Shown: positions 15,608 to 24,345, counted from the first letter of the stretch. The stretch is 64,000 nucleotides of DNA from Mucilaginibacter myungsuensis (GCF_015222005.1 NZ_JADFFL010000001.1:124001-188000), one strand, 5' to 3'. Notes: a model not told the origin generated them from the sequence alone. Translations and numbers: made by a program.

Positions 15608-17983
15608 TTGAATACAGAGATCAATAATATACAGCCGATACAATTCGATGATACAACTAAGATGACGCCACAGCCATTTGACCTGAAAGCTACATTAAGG
15701 AGGTATTTATACCATTGGCCCCTATTTTTGATATTCGCGGCGGTGAGTGGTGCAGGTGCGTTCTATTACCTTTTACATGCCAAACCTGTCTATATCATTA
15801 ATGCCAAATTAATGATCAAGGATAACACCACTAAAACTAACGAAGAGATCGCTTTAAAACAACTTAGCGAAACCGAACAGCCTAAAGGTGTCGAGAGCGA
15901 AATAGAGTTATTAAGATCAAAAACTTCCATGTTGCAGATCGTGAACAACTTGCAACTGTGGGTGACGTATCAACAAAAAGGTAAATACGTAAGCAAAGAT
16001 CTTTACGGACAATCTCCTGTTAAATTTGAGTTGACCGATCCTGGCAAATACACTACTGGCACGATCAGCATAGTAGTCGATGATAGCGATAGCTATCACG
16101 TAGTTTCAGGAACAAATAACGGCCCTAAACTGGGATTTGGTCAACCTGTAAAGAACAACGTTGGCGGATGGCACTTAACTGCCACCGAAAACGTAAAAAA
16201 CTTTATCGGCCGATCAATAATGATAACGCTTGCAGATACTAACCAGGTCGCTGATCAATATTTGACTAAGCTTAAAATGGCCAATCCGGATAAGAACGTG
16301 CCGATAGTTTACCTGACCATAGAGGACGAAGCGCCGGGCAGAGGTATCAACGTTCTGGATCAGGTGATCACTGAATACCACAAAGAAGCTGCTTTAGCTA
16401 AAAAAAGAGCAACGAAAAATACACTTGATTTTATTGATGCCCGTTTAGGCTCGCTTACAGGTGAACTTAATGGCGTGGAAAGAAATGTAGAAGAATTTAA
16501 AAGCAGTCGTGGACTTACTGATATCGCGGCCGATTCAAAAGCTTCGGTAGACAATTTTCAGGACAACGATAAGCGTTTAAATGAGATCAATGTGCAGCTT
16601 GAGGTAGTGCGAAATATCGAACGTTATATCAACTCAGGTATCGGCGATGGGGAGTCGCCACCGTCGACCATTGGTATTGCCGACCAAACTTTAACTAATT
16701 TGGTTGACCAATTGACCGACCTGCAGTTAGAAAAAAGCAAATTACTAGCCACCACTCCCGCCGGCAACCCAATATTCGTACCTTTAAACAGACAGATCAA
16801 CTCGACCAGAGAAGCTTTGCGGCAAAGCGTTGGTAGCATTAGAACCTCGCTCACAGCTATCAAAGGGCAATTACTTAGCAACAATTCCAGATTTCAGTCC
16901 ACCATAAAAGGCGTACCGGGTCAGGAGCGCCAGTTGGTCGGCATCAAAAGACAACAGGGCAGTAAAGAAAATTTATACGAATACCTGCTTCAAAAACGCG
17001 AGGAAGTAGCCCTTGATTACGCAGCAACTATCCCGGCAGCGACCACGGTCGAGACCGCTAATTTTGGCGGATTAAAATCATCAAAAAATAATTTGGTGAT
17101 CGCTATGGCATTTATGTTCGCACTGGCCGGACCGGTGGGCCTTATTTTAGCGCGGGATGCGGTGAGTAGCGTGATCATTAATCAAAATTCCATCATAAAC
17201 TACACTAAGGCACCTGTGATATCCGAGATCATGCAGAATGATAGCAGCTCGCCCGAAATGATACTAAGCAAACCGAGATATATCATAGGCGAACAATTTC
17301 GGGATCTGCGGACCAAACTCAATTACCTGCACAATAAAAAACCTAAGGGAAGGGTAACACTCTTTACATCCAGCATTGCCGGTGAAGGAAAAAGTTTTGT
17401 CGCAACAAATTTAGCGGTGACCCTTGCTGCAGCTAAACGCAAGACCATATTGCTTGAGTTGGACATGCGGATACCAAAGATACACCAGATATTAAATTTG
17501 GATACCCAGCATGCGGGGCTAACAAGTTACTTGAACGGCGAAGCAACTTTGTCAGATATCATCCAACCCACTGCCTTGCATCCGGATCTTTATGTGATCA
17601 CTACCGGGGCGATACCGGAAAATCCATCAGAATTGTTAGAGACCAACCGCATGACCGATCTCATCGAGTTTCTAAAGCTGGAATACGATGATATCCTGAT
17701 CGATTCGCCGCCTGTGCATTTGGTTACCGATGCGATGATACTGGCCGACCTTTGCGACGTGACCTTATATGTGGTGAGACAAGCTTTTACACCAAGCTCG
17801 GAACTTGCTTTTATAAAACGGACGTACGCCGAAAAAAAGCTACCGAATATGAATATCATATTTAACGGCGTAGAAAAAGAAGGTAAATATAGCTACGGCT
17901 ATAACCTGTACAGCAATTACTATAACAACGAGAAAACGACCAAAGCCCATTCAAACTGGAAGACTTTCTTCTCGAGATTTTAA
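15608..17983 (+). CDS. Polysaccharide copolymerase / BY-type tyrosine kinase (Wzc-like)
   Basis: A 791-residue inner-membrane protein that controls chain length and export. Membrane segment 1 (about 37-54) is followed by a periplasmic Wzz/GNVR region with coiled coil, membrane segment 2 (about 494-514) and a cytoplasmic BY-kinase. Walker A is SIAGEGKSFVATNL (about 589-602), Walker A' is ELDMRIPKI, and Walker B is DDILIDSPP. The C-terminal tail is a tyrosine cluster (YSYGYNLYSNYYNN), the autophosphorylation target in this family. The start is TTG, 3 bp after the export gene; the first in-frame ATG (15662) would still leave both membrane segments intact. Confidence 0.95.
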   Translation: MNTEINNIQPIQFDDTTKMTPQPFDLKATLRRYLYHWPLFLIFAAVSGAGAFYYLLHAKPVYIINAKLMIKDNTTKTNEEIALKQLSETEQPKGVESEIELLRSKTSMLQIVNNLQLWVTYQQKGKYVSKDLYGQSPVKFELTDPGKYTTGTISIVVDDSDSYHVVSGTNNGPKLGFGQPVKNNVGGWHLTATENVKNFIGRSIMITLADTNQVADQYLTKLKMANPDKNVPIVYLTIEDEAPGRGINVLDQVITEYHKEAALAKKRATKNTLDFIDARLGSLTGELNGVERNVEEFKSSRGLTDIAADSKASVDNFQDNDKRLNEINVQLEVVRNIERYINSGIGDGESPPSTIGIADQTLTNLVDQLTDLQLEKSKLLATTPAGNPIFVPLNRQINSTREALRQSVGSIRTSLTAIKGQLLSNNSRFQSTIKGVPGQERQLVGIKRQQGSKENLYEYLLQKREEVALDYAATIPAATTVETANFGGLKSSKNNLVIAMAFMFALAGPVGLILARDAVSSVIINQNSIINYTKAPVISEIMQNDSSSPEMILSKPRYIIGEQFRDLRTKLNYLHNKKPKGRVTLFTSSIAGEGKSFVATNLAVTLAAAKRKTILLELDMRIPKIHQILNLDTQHAGLTSYLNGEATLSDIIQPTALHPDLYVITTGAIPENPSELLETNRMTDLIEFLKLEYDDILIDSPPVHLVTDAMILADLCDVTLYVVRQAFTPSSELAFIKRTYAEKKLPNMNIIFNGVEKEGKYSYGYNLYSNYYNNEKTTKAHSNWKTFFSRF

Positions 17984-18015
17984 ATTGATACAAGGCAGTG
18001 GCAGCACTGCATACT

Positions 18016-18047
18016 ACTCTGTTAATTGAGCCGATAATTAACAACAT
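18016..18047 (+). repeat. Hairpin repeat A1
   Basis: ACTCT is followed by stem GTTAATT (18021-18027), loop GAGCCGAT and stem AATTAAC (18036-18042). A1 matches A2 at 29 of 32 positions. Confidence 0.85.
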
Positions 18048-18080
18048 ATCCTTCGCAGCAACCTTTTAGTTGCATATTAC

Positions 18081-18112
18081 ACTCTGTTAGTTGAGCCGAT
18101 AACTAACCACAT
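18081..18112 (+). repeat. Hairpin repeat A2
   Basis: ACTCT is followed by stem GTTAGTT (18086-18092), the same GAGCCGAT loop, and stem AACTAAC (18101-18107). Two of its three differences from A1 are a paired A-T to G-C change (18090 with 18103) that keeps the stem perfect. Confidence 0.85.
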
Positions 18113-18133
18113 TGCCTTTAAAACATTGCTAAA

Positions 18134-18176
18134 ATAAGTCCACTGTGACTTAATTAGCGAAGCTATACAAGGCAAC
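18134..18176 (+). repeat. Direct repeat B1 (43 bp)
   Basis: Matches B2 at 41 of 43 positions. It contains CACTGTG, a short TAGC-GAA-GCTA hairpin and the terminal ATACAAGGCAAC. Confidence 0.9.
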
Positions 18177-18199
18177 GAACCCAATATAACATCGCCATA

Positions 18200-18242
18200 A
18201 TAAGCACACTGTGACTTAATTAGCGAAGCTATACAAGGCAAC
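18200..18242 (+). repeat. Direct repeat B2 (43 bp)
   Basis: Second copy of B1, offset by 66 bp, almost the same period as the A pair (65 bp). It ends 49 bp before the antiterminator ATG. Confidence 0.9.
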
Positions 18243-18291
18243 CAGATCCGACAAAGTATCTGTCACCCACACTAAAACATTTTTCAAACTA

Positions 18292-18819
18292 ATGATGATA
18301 GCGGAAAGAAACTTACAGTCCAGATGGCTGGCTGCATATGTCCGGCCCAAGTATGAAAAAAAGATCATTCAAAAGCTCGCGGATAAACAAGTAGAACATT
18401 ACTGTCCGTTCACCAAAGTGGTAAGGCAATGGAGCGATCGTAAAAAGGTGATCGAGGTGCCATTGTTTTCGGGCTACATCTTTGTGAAGATAACAGACAA
18501 AGAAATGCTTAAGGTAAGAGAGATAGACGGAGTGATCAACTTTGTTTATTGGTTGCAAAGACCGGCGGTGATCAAAGAAGAAGAAATAGACATCATTAAG
18601 ATGTTTTTAAAAGAGTACGATAACGTGAGCATCGAGAAAAAGCATTTCTCTAAAAACGATATCGTAAGAATAACAGGCGGCCCTCTACTTTTTCAGGAGG
18701 GTGTTATCACCGAAGTATTTAACAAGACGGTTAAAGTAGATCTTCCATCGTTAGGTTATCAGATGATGGCTACAATAGATAAAGACGATCTTGAGCTACT
18801 CAGTAAAAATGTCGCTTAG
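18292..18819 (+). CDS. UpxY-like NusG-family transcription antiterminator
   Basis: A 175-residue NusG paralogue. The N-terminal NGN domain (about 10-105: WLAAYVRPKYEKK, CPFTKVVRQWSDRKK, PLFSGYIFVK) is followed by a KOW domain (about 120-170: DIVRITGGPLLFQEGVI). In Bacteroides, UpxY proteins keep RNA polymerase from terminating in capsule operons, acting through the operon's 5' leader. By analogy this protein should promote read-through of the long gene cluster after it. The start is ATG 18292 or the adjacent ATG 18295. It is the third gene of the locus, immediately after the repeat-rich leader. Confidence 0.92.
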   Translation: MMIAERNLQSRWLAAYVRPKYEKKIIQKLADKQVEHYCPFTKVVRQWSDRKKVIEVPLFSGYIFVKITDKEMLKVREIDGVINFVYWLQRPAVIKEEEIDIIKMFLKEYDNVSIEKKHFSKNDIVRITGGPLLFQEGVITEVFNKTVKVDLPSLGYQMMATIDKDDLELLSKNVA

Positions 18820-18825
18820 CACTAT

Positions 18826-20142
18826 ATGATAGGCGTTATAAGGCAATTTGCCGCAAGCGAAGTTTACGGAAAGTTGAAAACTTATGGTACGCTTGTTACC
18901 ATTGTAGGATCGGCACAGGTGCTTATCCAGATATTTGCCTTTGTTAGCGGCATCCTCATCATCAGGACCTTACCCACAAGCGAATACGCGTTATACACCC
19001 TGGCCAACACGATGCTGGGCACCATGACGGTACTTGCTGATGGCGGCATTGCAATGGGTGTAATGTCTCAAGGGGGCAAAGTTTGGCTTGATAGACAAAA
19101 ATTGGGTAGCGTACTTTCTACCGGTTTTTATCTGCGAAAAAGATTCGCCGTAGTAAGTTTAGCCATCGCCATACCGATCTTGATGTATTTGTTAAGACAT
19201 CACGATGCGAGCTGGTTAATGACCGGGTTGATCGTGGTAGCTATCATCCCGGCGTTCTTAATGTCCCTATCGGGCGAGTTGTTGGAGATAGCACCCAAAT
19301 TAACGCAGGACATCAAGCCGCTTCAAAAGATACAGATCGGTACCAATATCCGCCGATTGATCTTATTAGTAACTACCTTATTTATATTCCCATGGGCAGT
19401 GGTCGCAATACTTGCTTCGGGCTTTCCCCAGATATGGGCCAATCTTAAGTTAAGAAAGATCTCGGTCAGTTATGCCGAGCCTGACCAGATCCGCGACCCG
19501 GCTGTAGAAAAAGAGATATTAAAGCTTGTAAAAAAGCTGCTCCCCGGTGCGCTCTATTATTGCCTAGCCGGTCAGGTTACGATATGGTTGATATCTATAT
19601 TCGGCACCACAAGCGCCGTTGCGCAGGCAGGCGCATTAGGACGCATATCGGTAATGCTGACATTGTTCAGCGTACTTTTTGGCACTTTGGTTGCCCCTCG
19701 TTTTGCCCGTTTAACAAATAGCAAGCAGGTTTTATTGCCTAAATATCTATTGATACAATCAGGAGTATTGGCACTGTGTATCTGCATTATCAGCGTTGTT
19801 TACCTTTTCCCATCACAAATATTATGGGTATTGGGTACTGGCTACGCTGACCTTAAGATCGAATTGATACTAAGCATATTAGGTAGTTGCCTTAGCCTGA
19901 TGGCGGGTATCTCCTACTCACTCTATGCCAACCGGGGCTGGGCAATGAACCCATTGTTCATTATACCATTTAACATTGCCATAATTGCTGTAGGCGCCGT
20001 ATTGATCAATGTATCAACATTGAAGGGCATATTACTACTCAACATCTTTATATCGACCATTGAGATAGCGGTGAGCGTGGCTTATACCATAATTAAGATC
20101 GCCAAAATAAAGCCTGAGATTACAGACACAGACCTATCATGA
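18826..20142 (+). CDS. Polysaccharide flippase (Wzx-like)
   Basis: A 438-residue integral membrane protein with about 12 hydrophobic segments. It is expected to flip undecaprenyl-linked repeat units across the inner membrane. The N-terminal GSAQVLIQIFAFVSGILI and RTLPTSEYALYTLANTM resemble MATE-like/Wzx flippases (Polysacc_synt superfamily). It sits 6 bp after the antiterminator gene and overlaps the next gene by 4 bases (ATGA). No other flippase is present in the locus, which supports the assignment. Confidence 0.88.
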   Translation: MIGVIRQFAASEVYGKLKTYGTLVTIVGSAQVLIQIFAFVSGILIIRTLPTSEYALYTLANTMLGTMTVLADGGIAMGVMSQGGKVWLDRQKLGSVLSTGFYLRKRFAVVSLAIAIPILMYLLRHHDASWLMTGLIVVAIIPAFLMSLSGELLEIAPKLTQDIKPLQKIQIGTNIRRLILLVTTLFIFPWAVVAILASGFPQIWANLKLRKISVSYAEPDQIRDPAVEKEILKLVKKLLPGALYYCLAGQVTIWLISIFGTTSAVAQAGALGRISVMLTLFSVLFGTLVAPRFARLTNSKQVLLPKYLLIQSGVLALCICIISVVYLFPSQILWVLGTGYADLKIELILSILGSCLSLMAGISYSLYANRGWAMNPLFIIPFNIAIIAVGAVLINVSTLKGILLLNIFISTIEIAVSVAYTIIKIAKIKPEITDTDLS

Positions 20143-20642
20143 AAAACGTTTTTTACAAGGTATATTTTGCGATGCAACGGCGCAACGAAGAAGAGAAGAT
20201 AAACCGACTAAAGTCGAGCCTTTTGCAATGCGGTGATAATGTTGCTATTGACCACACCTGCCATATTATTGTGCCGCAAATGATGGAGATAGGTGCTAAT
20301 ACCTCTATCTCATCTTACACCACTATCTACGCTACATTCGGCGTAAGGATCGGGGCCAATTGTTTGATATCCAGCAATTGCGGCATATCCTCATATAATC
20401 ACATACAAGTATCTGATAACCGCAGGCGGGATGAACACCGCGATCATGAATTTTCTGAACCAGTGATCATCGGTAACAACGTTTGGATCGGTATGAATGT
20501 ATGTGTATTGCCCGGCGTTACTATCGGCAATAACTCCATCATTGGTTCGGGCAGTGTGGTCACTAAAAATATACCCGAGAACGAGATATGGGCAGGTAAT
20601 CCGGCCCGGTTGCTAAAGAAAATAGATCTTCCTACCCTTTAA
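20139..20642 (+). CDS. Hexapeptide-repeat acyltransferase
   Basis: A 167-residue left-handed beta-helix protein with repeated [LIV]G-x4 hexads (MEIGANTSISSYTTIY, VRIGANCLISSNCGIS). The catalytic-type His lies in SSYNHIQVS. The C-terminal block VWIGMNVCVLPGVTIG...GNPARLLK is typical of sugar O-acetyltransferases. It probably acetylates one sugar of the repeat unit on the cytoplasmic side. It overlaps the flippase by 4 bases. Confidence 0.88.
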   Translation: MKNVFYKVYFAMQRRNEEEKINRLKSSLLQCGDNVAIDHTCHIIVPQMMEIGANTSISSYTTIYATFGVRIGANCLISSNCGISSYNHIQVSDNRRRDEHRDHEFSEPVIIGNNVWIGMNVCVLPGVTIGNNSIIGSGSVVTKNIPENEIWAGNPARLLKKIDLPTL

Positions 20643-20651
20643 TTTACGACT

Positions 20652-21482
20652 TTGTTATCCATTATCATCCCAACCTGTAATCGCAACGCTTTGTTGAGCG
20701 ATTGCCTGCGTCAGTTAAGTCCCGATGCCCAAAAACCTGACGGTTTTGAGTATGAGGTGATCGTTACCGATGATAGTCAGGACGAACAGGCCAAGAACTT
20801 ATTAGAGCAAAGCTTCCCTTGGGCTACCTGGTCAAAAGGCCCGTGTAAAGGCCCGGCGGCAAACAGAAACAATGGCGCAAAGCAAGCTAAAGGAGATTGG
20901 TTAATATTTTTGGATGACGATTGTGTGCCGCACAGCACCTTGCTTAAAGCTTACTACGATATCATCCGAACAAACCCTAAATGTGAGGTTGTAGAAGGAT
21001 CTATATACAGCGATAAACAGATAAAACTGCTCTACATTGCACCTGTCAATGTGACCGGAGGCCACCTATGGTCTTGCAATTTTGCCATAAAGACCAGTGT
21101 ATTTAAAAAATTGGATGGCTTTGATGAAAATTACAAGTTCCCTAATTTAGAAGATAACGACCTTAATAAACGCCTGATACGCCAACGCTCGGTTATCCTT
21201 TTTGCTAAGGATGCTAAAGTATATCATGCACCGCGACCAGTAGCAAGCCCTAAAAAATTGGCGCAACGTCACGAAAGTTGGTTATACTTCCACTCAAAAT
21301 TTGGCGAGCCTAAGACGATTAACACACTATTAAAAACAGTGATCCGCGCTCGTTTGAACGCGATCTATCACGCCCCTAAAAACCTGACCAGTTTGAAAGC
21401 GTTCTTGCTGCTTTTTTCGGAGTTGTATCATACGATCCAATACAGCAAACAGTGGAAACGCAGTAATAACCTGCCGGCATGA
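20652..21482 (+). CDS. Glycosyltransferase family 2
   Basis: A 276-residue GT-A enzyme: SIIIPTCNRN (nucleotide-sugar binding), VTDDSQDEQ, and the DxD-type metal motif in IFLDDDCVP. A later acidic NLEDNDLNKRL segment resembles the ED motif of inverting GT2 enzymes. It transfers one sugar onto the lipid-linked intermediate. The start is TTG at 20652, forced because the GT core begins within three residues and no upstream ATG exists. It is coupled to the next gene by an ATGA overlap. Confidence 0.9.
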   Translation: MLSIIIPTCNRNALLSDCLRQLSPDAQKPDGFEYEVIVTDDSQDEQAKNLLEQSFPWATWSKGPCKGPAANRNNGAKQAKGDWLIFLDDDCVPHSTLLKAYYDIIRTNPKCEVVEGSIYSDKQIKLLYIAPVNVTGGHLWSCNFAIKTSVFKKLDGFDENYKFPNLEDNDLNKRLIRQRSVILFAKDAKVYHAPRPVASPKKLAQRHESWLYFHSKFGEPKTINTLLKTVIRARLNAIYHAPKNLTSLKAFLLLFSELYHTIQYSKQWKRSNNLPA

Positions 21483-22021
21483 TAAAGAGAATTATCAAAA
21501 AAGCATTACTGCTTTACGCGTTCAAAAATGTCAGGACAAATAACCTTGACGCGAGTATCCACGTGGGCAAATACACGTTTTTTAGAGCACGTGATAAAAG
21601 CCTGATCGATCTTGCGGAGAATGTGGTTATCAACAATTACGTCAGTTTGTATGCAGATGATGACGGCATCATTGAGATAGGTAAAGGTGTTTTCATTGGC
21701 GATTATTCTACGCTAAGGGCAACCAGGACAATTATTTCTGTCGGTGCTAATAGCATGATCGCGCAAGGCGTAAAACTGATATCGACCAATCATAATTATA
21801 AAAGCAAAGCCATGCTGATCCATGAGCAAGACATCGATCTTGACAAGATCGGCATTGTGATCGGCGAGGATTGCTGGTTAGCAGCCGGCTCCGTCATATT
21901 ACCGGGCGTTACCTTAGGTAAAGGCGTGGTAGTTGGCGCAAACGCTGTAGTAACCAAAAATGTGCCTGACTACGCAGTAGTTGTTGGCGTGCCTGCAAAG
22001 GTGATTGCATACCGAAAATAA
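21479..22021 (+). CDS. Hexapeptide-repeat acyltransferase
   Basis: A 180-residue beta-helix acyltransferase. IIEIGKGVFIGDYSTLRATR, the probable catalytic His in STNHNYKSK, and CWLAAGSVILPGVTLGKG...VGVPAKVI are diagnostic of the NodL/LacA/WcaB superfamily. It is the second of four such genes in the locus. It overlaps the preceding GT2 gene by 4 bases, so the two products may act on the same sugar (inference). A 129-bp gap follows, unusually long for this operon. Confidence 0.88.
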   Translation: MIKRIIKKALLLYAFKNVRTNNLDASIHVGKYTFFRARDKSLIDLAENVVINNYVSLYADDDGIIEIGKGVFIGDYSTLRATRTIISVGANSMIAQGVKLISTNHNYKSKAMLIHEQDIDLDKIGIVIGEDCWLAAGSVILPGVTLGKGVVVGANAVVTKNVPDYAVVVGVPAKVIAYRK

Positions 22022-22150
22022 AAAGATCAGATTCCTATTCGTTCATAGCAATTAACTGAGCACTTCACTCACCTTTTAATAAAACATTAAGCATGCCAAT
22101 CTACCGGGCATAGTTTAACAACTCATGAATAATAGACCTGATACAAGATC

Positions 22151-23137
22151 GTGGAAAAAATAATCGTACTAACACCGGTAAAGAATGAAGATTGGATACT
22201 TAACGAATTTTTGACAGCTACTTGCAAATTTGCGGATGCCATTATCATTGCTGATCAGTTGTCGACAGATACGAGCAGATCTATTTGTGCAAATTTTCCG
22301 AAGGTTACCGTCATAGACAATAGTAGTGCAGAATTTAGTAAAGCAGAGCGGCAAGTTCTATTGATTGAAACGGCACGAAAATTATTCCCTGACGACAAAC
22401 GCATTATTTTTTGCCTGGATGCAGATGAGATAATTGCGCGGGACGGTATAGAAAGCGGCGACTGGAAAATAATCAAAAGTGTCGGACCCGGTACAACAAT
22501 ATTTTTCGAAAAACCCGATCTTCTGGCAGGATTGACCACATGCTTAAGGCATCAGGACAATTATACAGGCCTAGCATATGTTGACGACGGAGCAAATTGG
22601 CTTACAAAAACGCATGCTGCACGTGTTCCATATAACCCTATTAATGGCACAATGCTGCTTGTTCTGAATATTAAGTTTATGCATTTTACATGTACAAGGC
22701 CTAATGTGCGGTCAGCAAAATTCAGATACTATTCGGTAATTGAAAATATAAAACGCTTGACGCCGGTCTATTTACGACGTTGCAATTATCCGGCGCTTTT
22801 TGCAGTCAATAATATAGGTGGTGAGGTAGACAACCAATTAACACCTGAAAGTTGGTTGAATGGATATAAAACAATGGGTTTGGATTTGCACCATCTACCT
22901 GATCCCGAAAACTCTTGGCACGACTATGAAGTGCTTAAGTTTTTTACAATATACGGCGAACAGAAATTTCATTTAGATGATATTTGGGATCACGATTGGG
23001 AACGAACCCGGCTTGCTGCCATACATGATGGAATGGCAAGTCCTCTATCTGACCAAATCAAGGGGCCAGGCGCTTTTGTAAAATATATTGGCCGTTGCAT
23101 AGATGCTGCTTATAAATTCTACAAAACGCACAAGTGA
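22151..23137 (+). CDS. Glycosyltransferase family 2
   Basis: A 328-residue GT-A enzyme with IIVLTPVKNEDW, IIADQLSTDTS and the DxD motif in IIFCLDADEII. The C-terminal half has no recognisable domain. The start is GTG at 22151, right at the first conserved strand. The gene looks visibly more AT-rich than its neighbours and is bordered by a 129-bp gap upstream and a 95-bp gap downstream, in contrast with the overlapping genes around it. It may be a later insertion into the locus. Confidence 0.85.
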   Translation: MEKIIVLTPVKNEDWILNEFLTATCKFADAIIIADQLSTDTSRSICANFPKVTVIDNSSAEFSKAERQVLLIETARKLFPDDKRIIFCLDADEIIARDGIESGDWKIIKSVGPGTTIFFEKPDLLAGLTTCLRHQDNYTGLAYVDDGANWLTKTHAARVPYNPINGTMLLVLNIKFMHFTCTRPNVRSAKFRYYSVIENIKRLTPVYLRRCNYPALFAVNNIGGEVDNQLTPESWLNGYKTMGLDLHHLPDPENSWHDYEVLKFFTIYGEQKFHLDDIWDHDWERTRLAAIHDGMASPLSDQIKGPGAFVKYIGRCIDAAYKFYKTHK

Positions 23138-23232
23138 TCGCTCTTTTTAACGGAACAGATCCTATGATCAACCGCTTACTAACCGCCATCAAGTTCATGA
23201 TATGGCCGACCAATTTAGACAGTTAGATAACA

Positions 23233-24345
23233 ATGGCTTTAAACAAAAAGATAATTGTCCATATCTCGGAGGTTAACATTTCGCAAGAAAGCGGGATGGG
23301 GCGCGTGGAGTACTATTGGAAAAAAAGTTTTGAGGATGCCGGGTTTCAGTTTATCCATATCGGTCCGGATGAGATCGGTATTTCTAAGCTACCTGCCCTT
23401 TTTGCTTACCAGGCCTATAAATATTATAAAAAGCTGAACATCACTGCTTCTGCCTTTATCGTTCACGAACCTTTAGCCGGTTATTTTAAAAGCGACAATA
23501 TCCCTTGTTTTTTAGAAAGCCATGGTGTTGAACGCCGCTATTGGGAAGACAGGTTAAATGGTAAAATACCGTCAAAGAATCTAAATATATCTTTAAAGTC
23601 GAGAATGTTTTTCCCGGCCTGGAGATTGTTCGGATGTGACCGAGGATTAAAACGCGCGTCAAAATTATTGCTGATCAATACCGATGACAAGCGTTATGTA
23701 ATGCAGCGTTATAAACGCGAGGAAAAAGACATTTTTGTTTTCAAGAATGGCGTTAGTCCCGAAGCACTTAAAGTAGAGCGACCAACACCTCCTGCTATTT
23801 TTACGGTGTTGTTCAACGGCAATTGGATCGAACGCAAGGGCATCCAAACGTTGATAGAATCGGCAATTATCCTTTCAGATCAGGGTTTAAAGGTAAATTA
23901 CGTTTTAATAGGTACGGGCACTACGGTTGAAGCCGTTTTAAAAGATTGGCCCAAGGAATTGCATGCATTCATTAAGATAGTAAGCAGATTTAAAGCAGCT
24001 GACGAGATGGATCTTATCGGAATGTCATCAGTGTTCGTACTTCCCAGTTATGCTGAAGGCCAACCATTGAGTTTATTACAAGCGATGGCTGTTGGAAAAT
24101 GCTGCATCACCACAAATTGTTGCGGACAGAAAGATACCATCCAAGATCAGCAGAATGGATTTTTATTTGAGGTTGGCGACAGCATTAAGTTGGCCTCGAT
24201 CTTATCCGAAAGATACCACGATGCTGAGGGAACTCAAAAGATCGGCGATAGTGCCCGCGCTTATATTAAAAACCATACGTGGGAACAGGTTTCTGCTGAA
24301 GTAGTAGACTTTATTGGGTCTAACATCCCGGCTAAGCAAATATGA
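23233..24345 (+). CDS. Glycosyltransferase family 4-like
   Basis: A 370-residue GT-B enzyme. The C-terminal Glycos_transf_1 domain shows FTVLFNGNWIERKGIQTL and VFVLPSYAEGQPLSLLQAMA. In the usual E-x7-E motif of retaining GT4 enzymes the second Glu appears as Gln (EGQPLSLLQ), a change that may alter activity. The N-terminal domain has the SGMGRVEYYW acceptor-side loop. It overlaps the next gene by 4 bases. Confidence 0.87.
   Translation: MALNKKIIVHISEVNISQESGMGRVEYYWKKSFEDAGFQFIHIGPDEIGISKLPALFAYQAYKYYKKLNITASAFIVHEPLAGYFKSDNIPCFLESHGVERRYWEDRLNGKIPSKNLNISLKSRMFFPAWRLFGCDRGLKRASKLLLINTDDKRYVMQRYKREEKDIFVFKNGVSPEALKVERPTPPAIFTVLFNGNWIERKGIQTLIESAIILSDQGLKVNYVLIGTGTTVEAVLKDWPKELHAFIKIVSRFKAADEMDLIGMSSVFVLPSYAEGQPLSLLQAMAVGKCCITTNCCGQKDTIQDQQNGFLFEVGDSIKLASILSERYHDAEGTQKIGDSARAYIKNHTWEQVSAEVVDFIGSNIPAKQI

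Larger units (their letters stand above)
17984..18291 (+). promoter_or_regulatory. Repeat-rich leader between the Wzc-like and antiterminator genes
   Basis: 308 bp without an ORF, lying inside an otherwise tightly packed operon. In order it holds ATACAAGGCA (17988-17997); a GCAGTG/CACTGC hairpin (17995-18010); hairpin A1; a GCAAC/GTTGC hairpin (18058-18073); hairpin A2; TTGCCTT (18112-18118), which can pair with AAGGCAA (18169-18175); and direct repeats B1 and B2, each ending in ATACAAGGCAAC. It could be a structured 5' leader on which the downstream NusG-like protein acts (inference). No T-tract terminator is visible. Confidence 0.65.

Noticed and set aside
17984..18291. Possible CRISPR-like or MITE remnant in the repeat region
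   Set aside because: Only two copies of each unit, two different units, no spacers of constant length with unique sequence, no terminal inverted repeats and no cas or transposase genes nearby.
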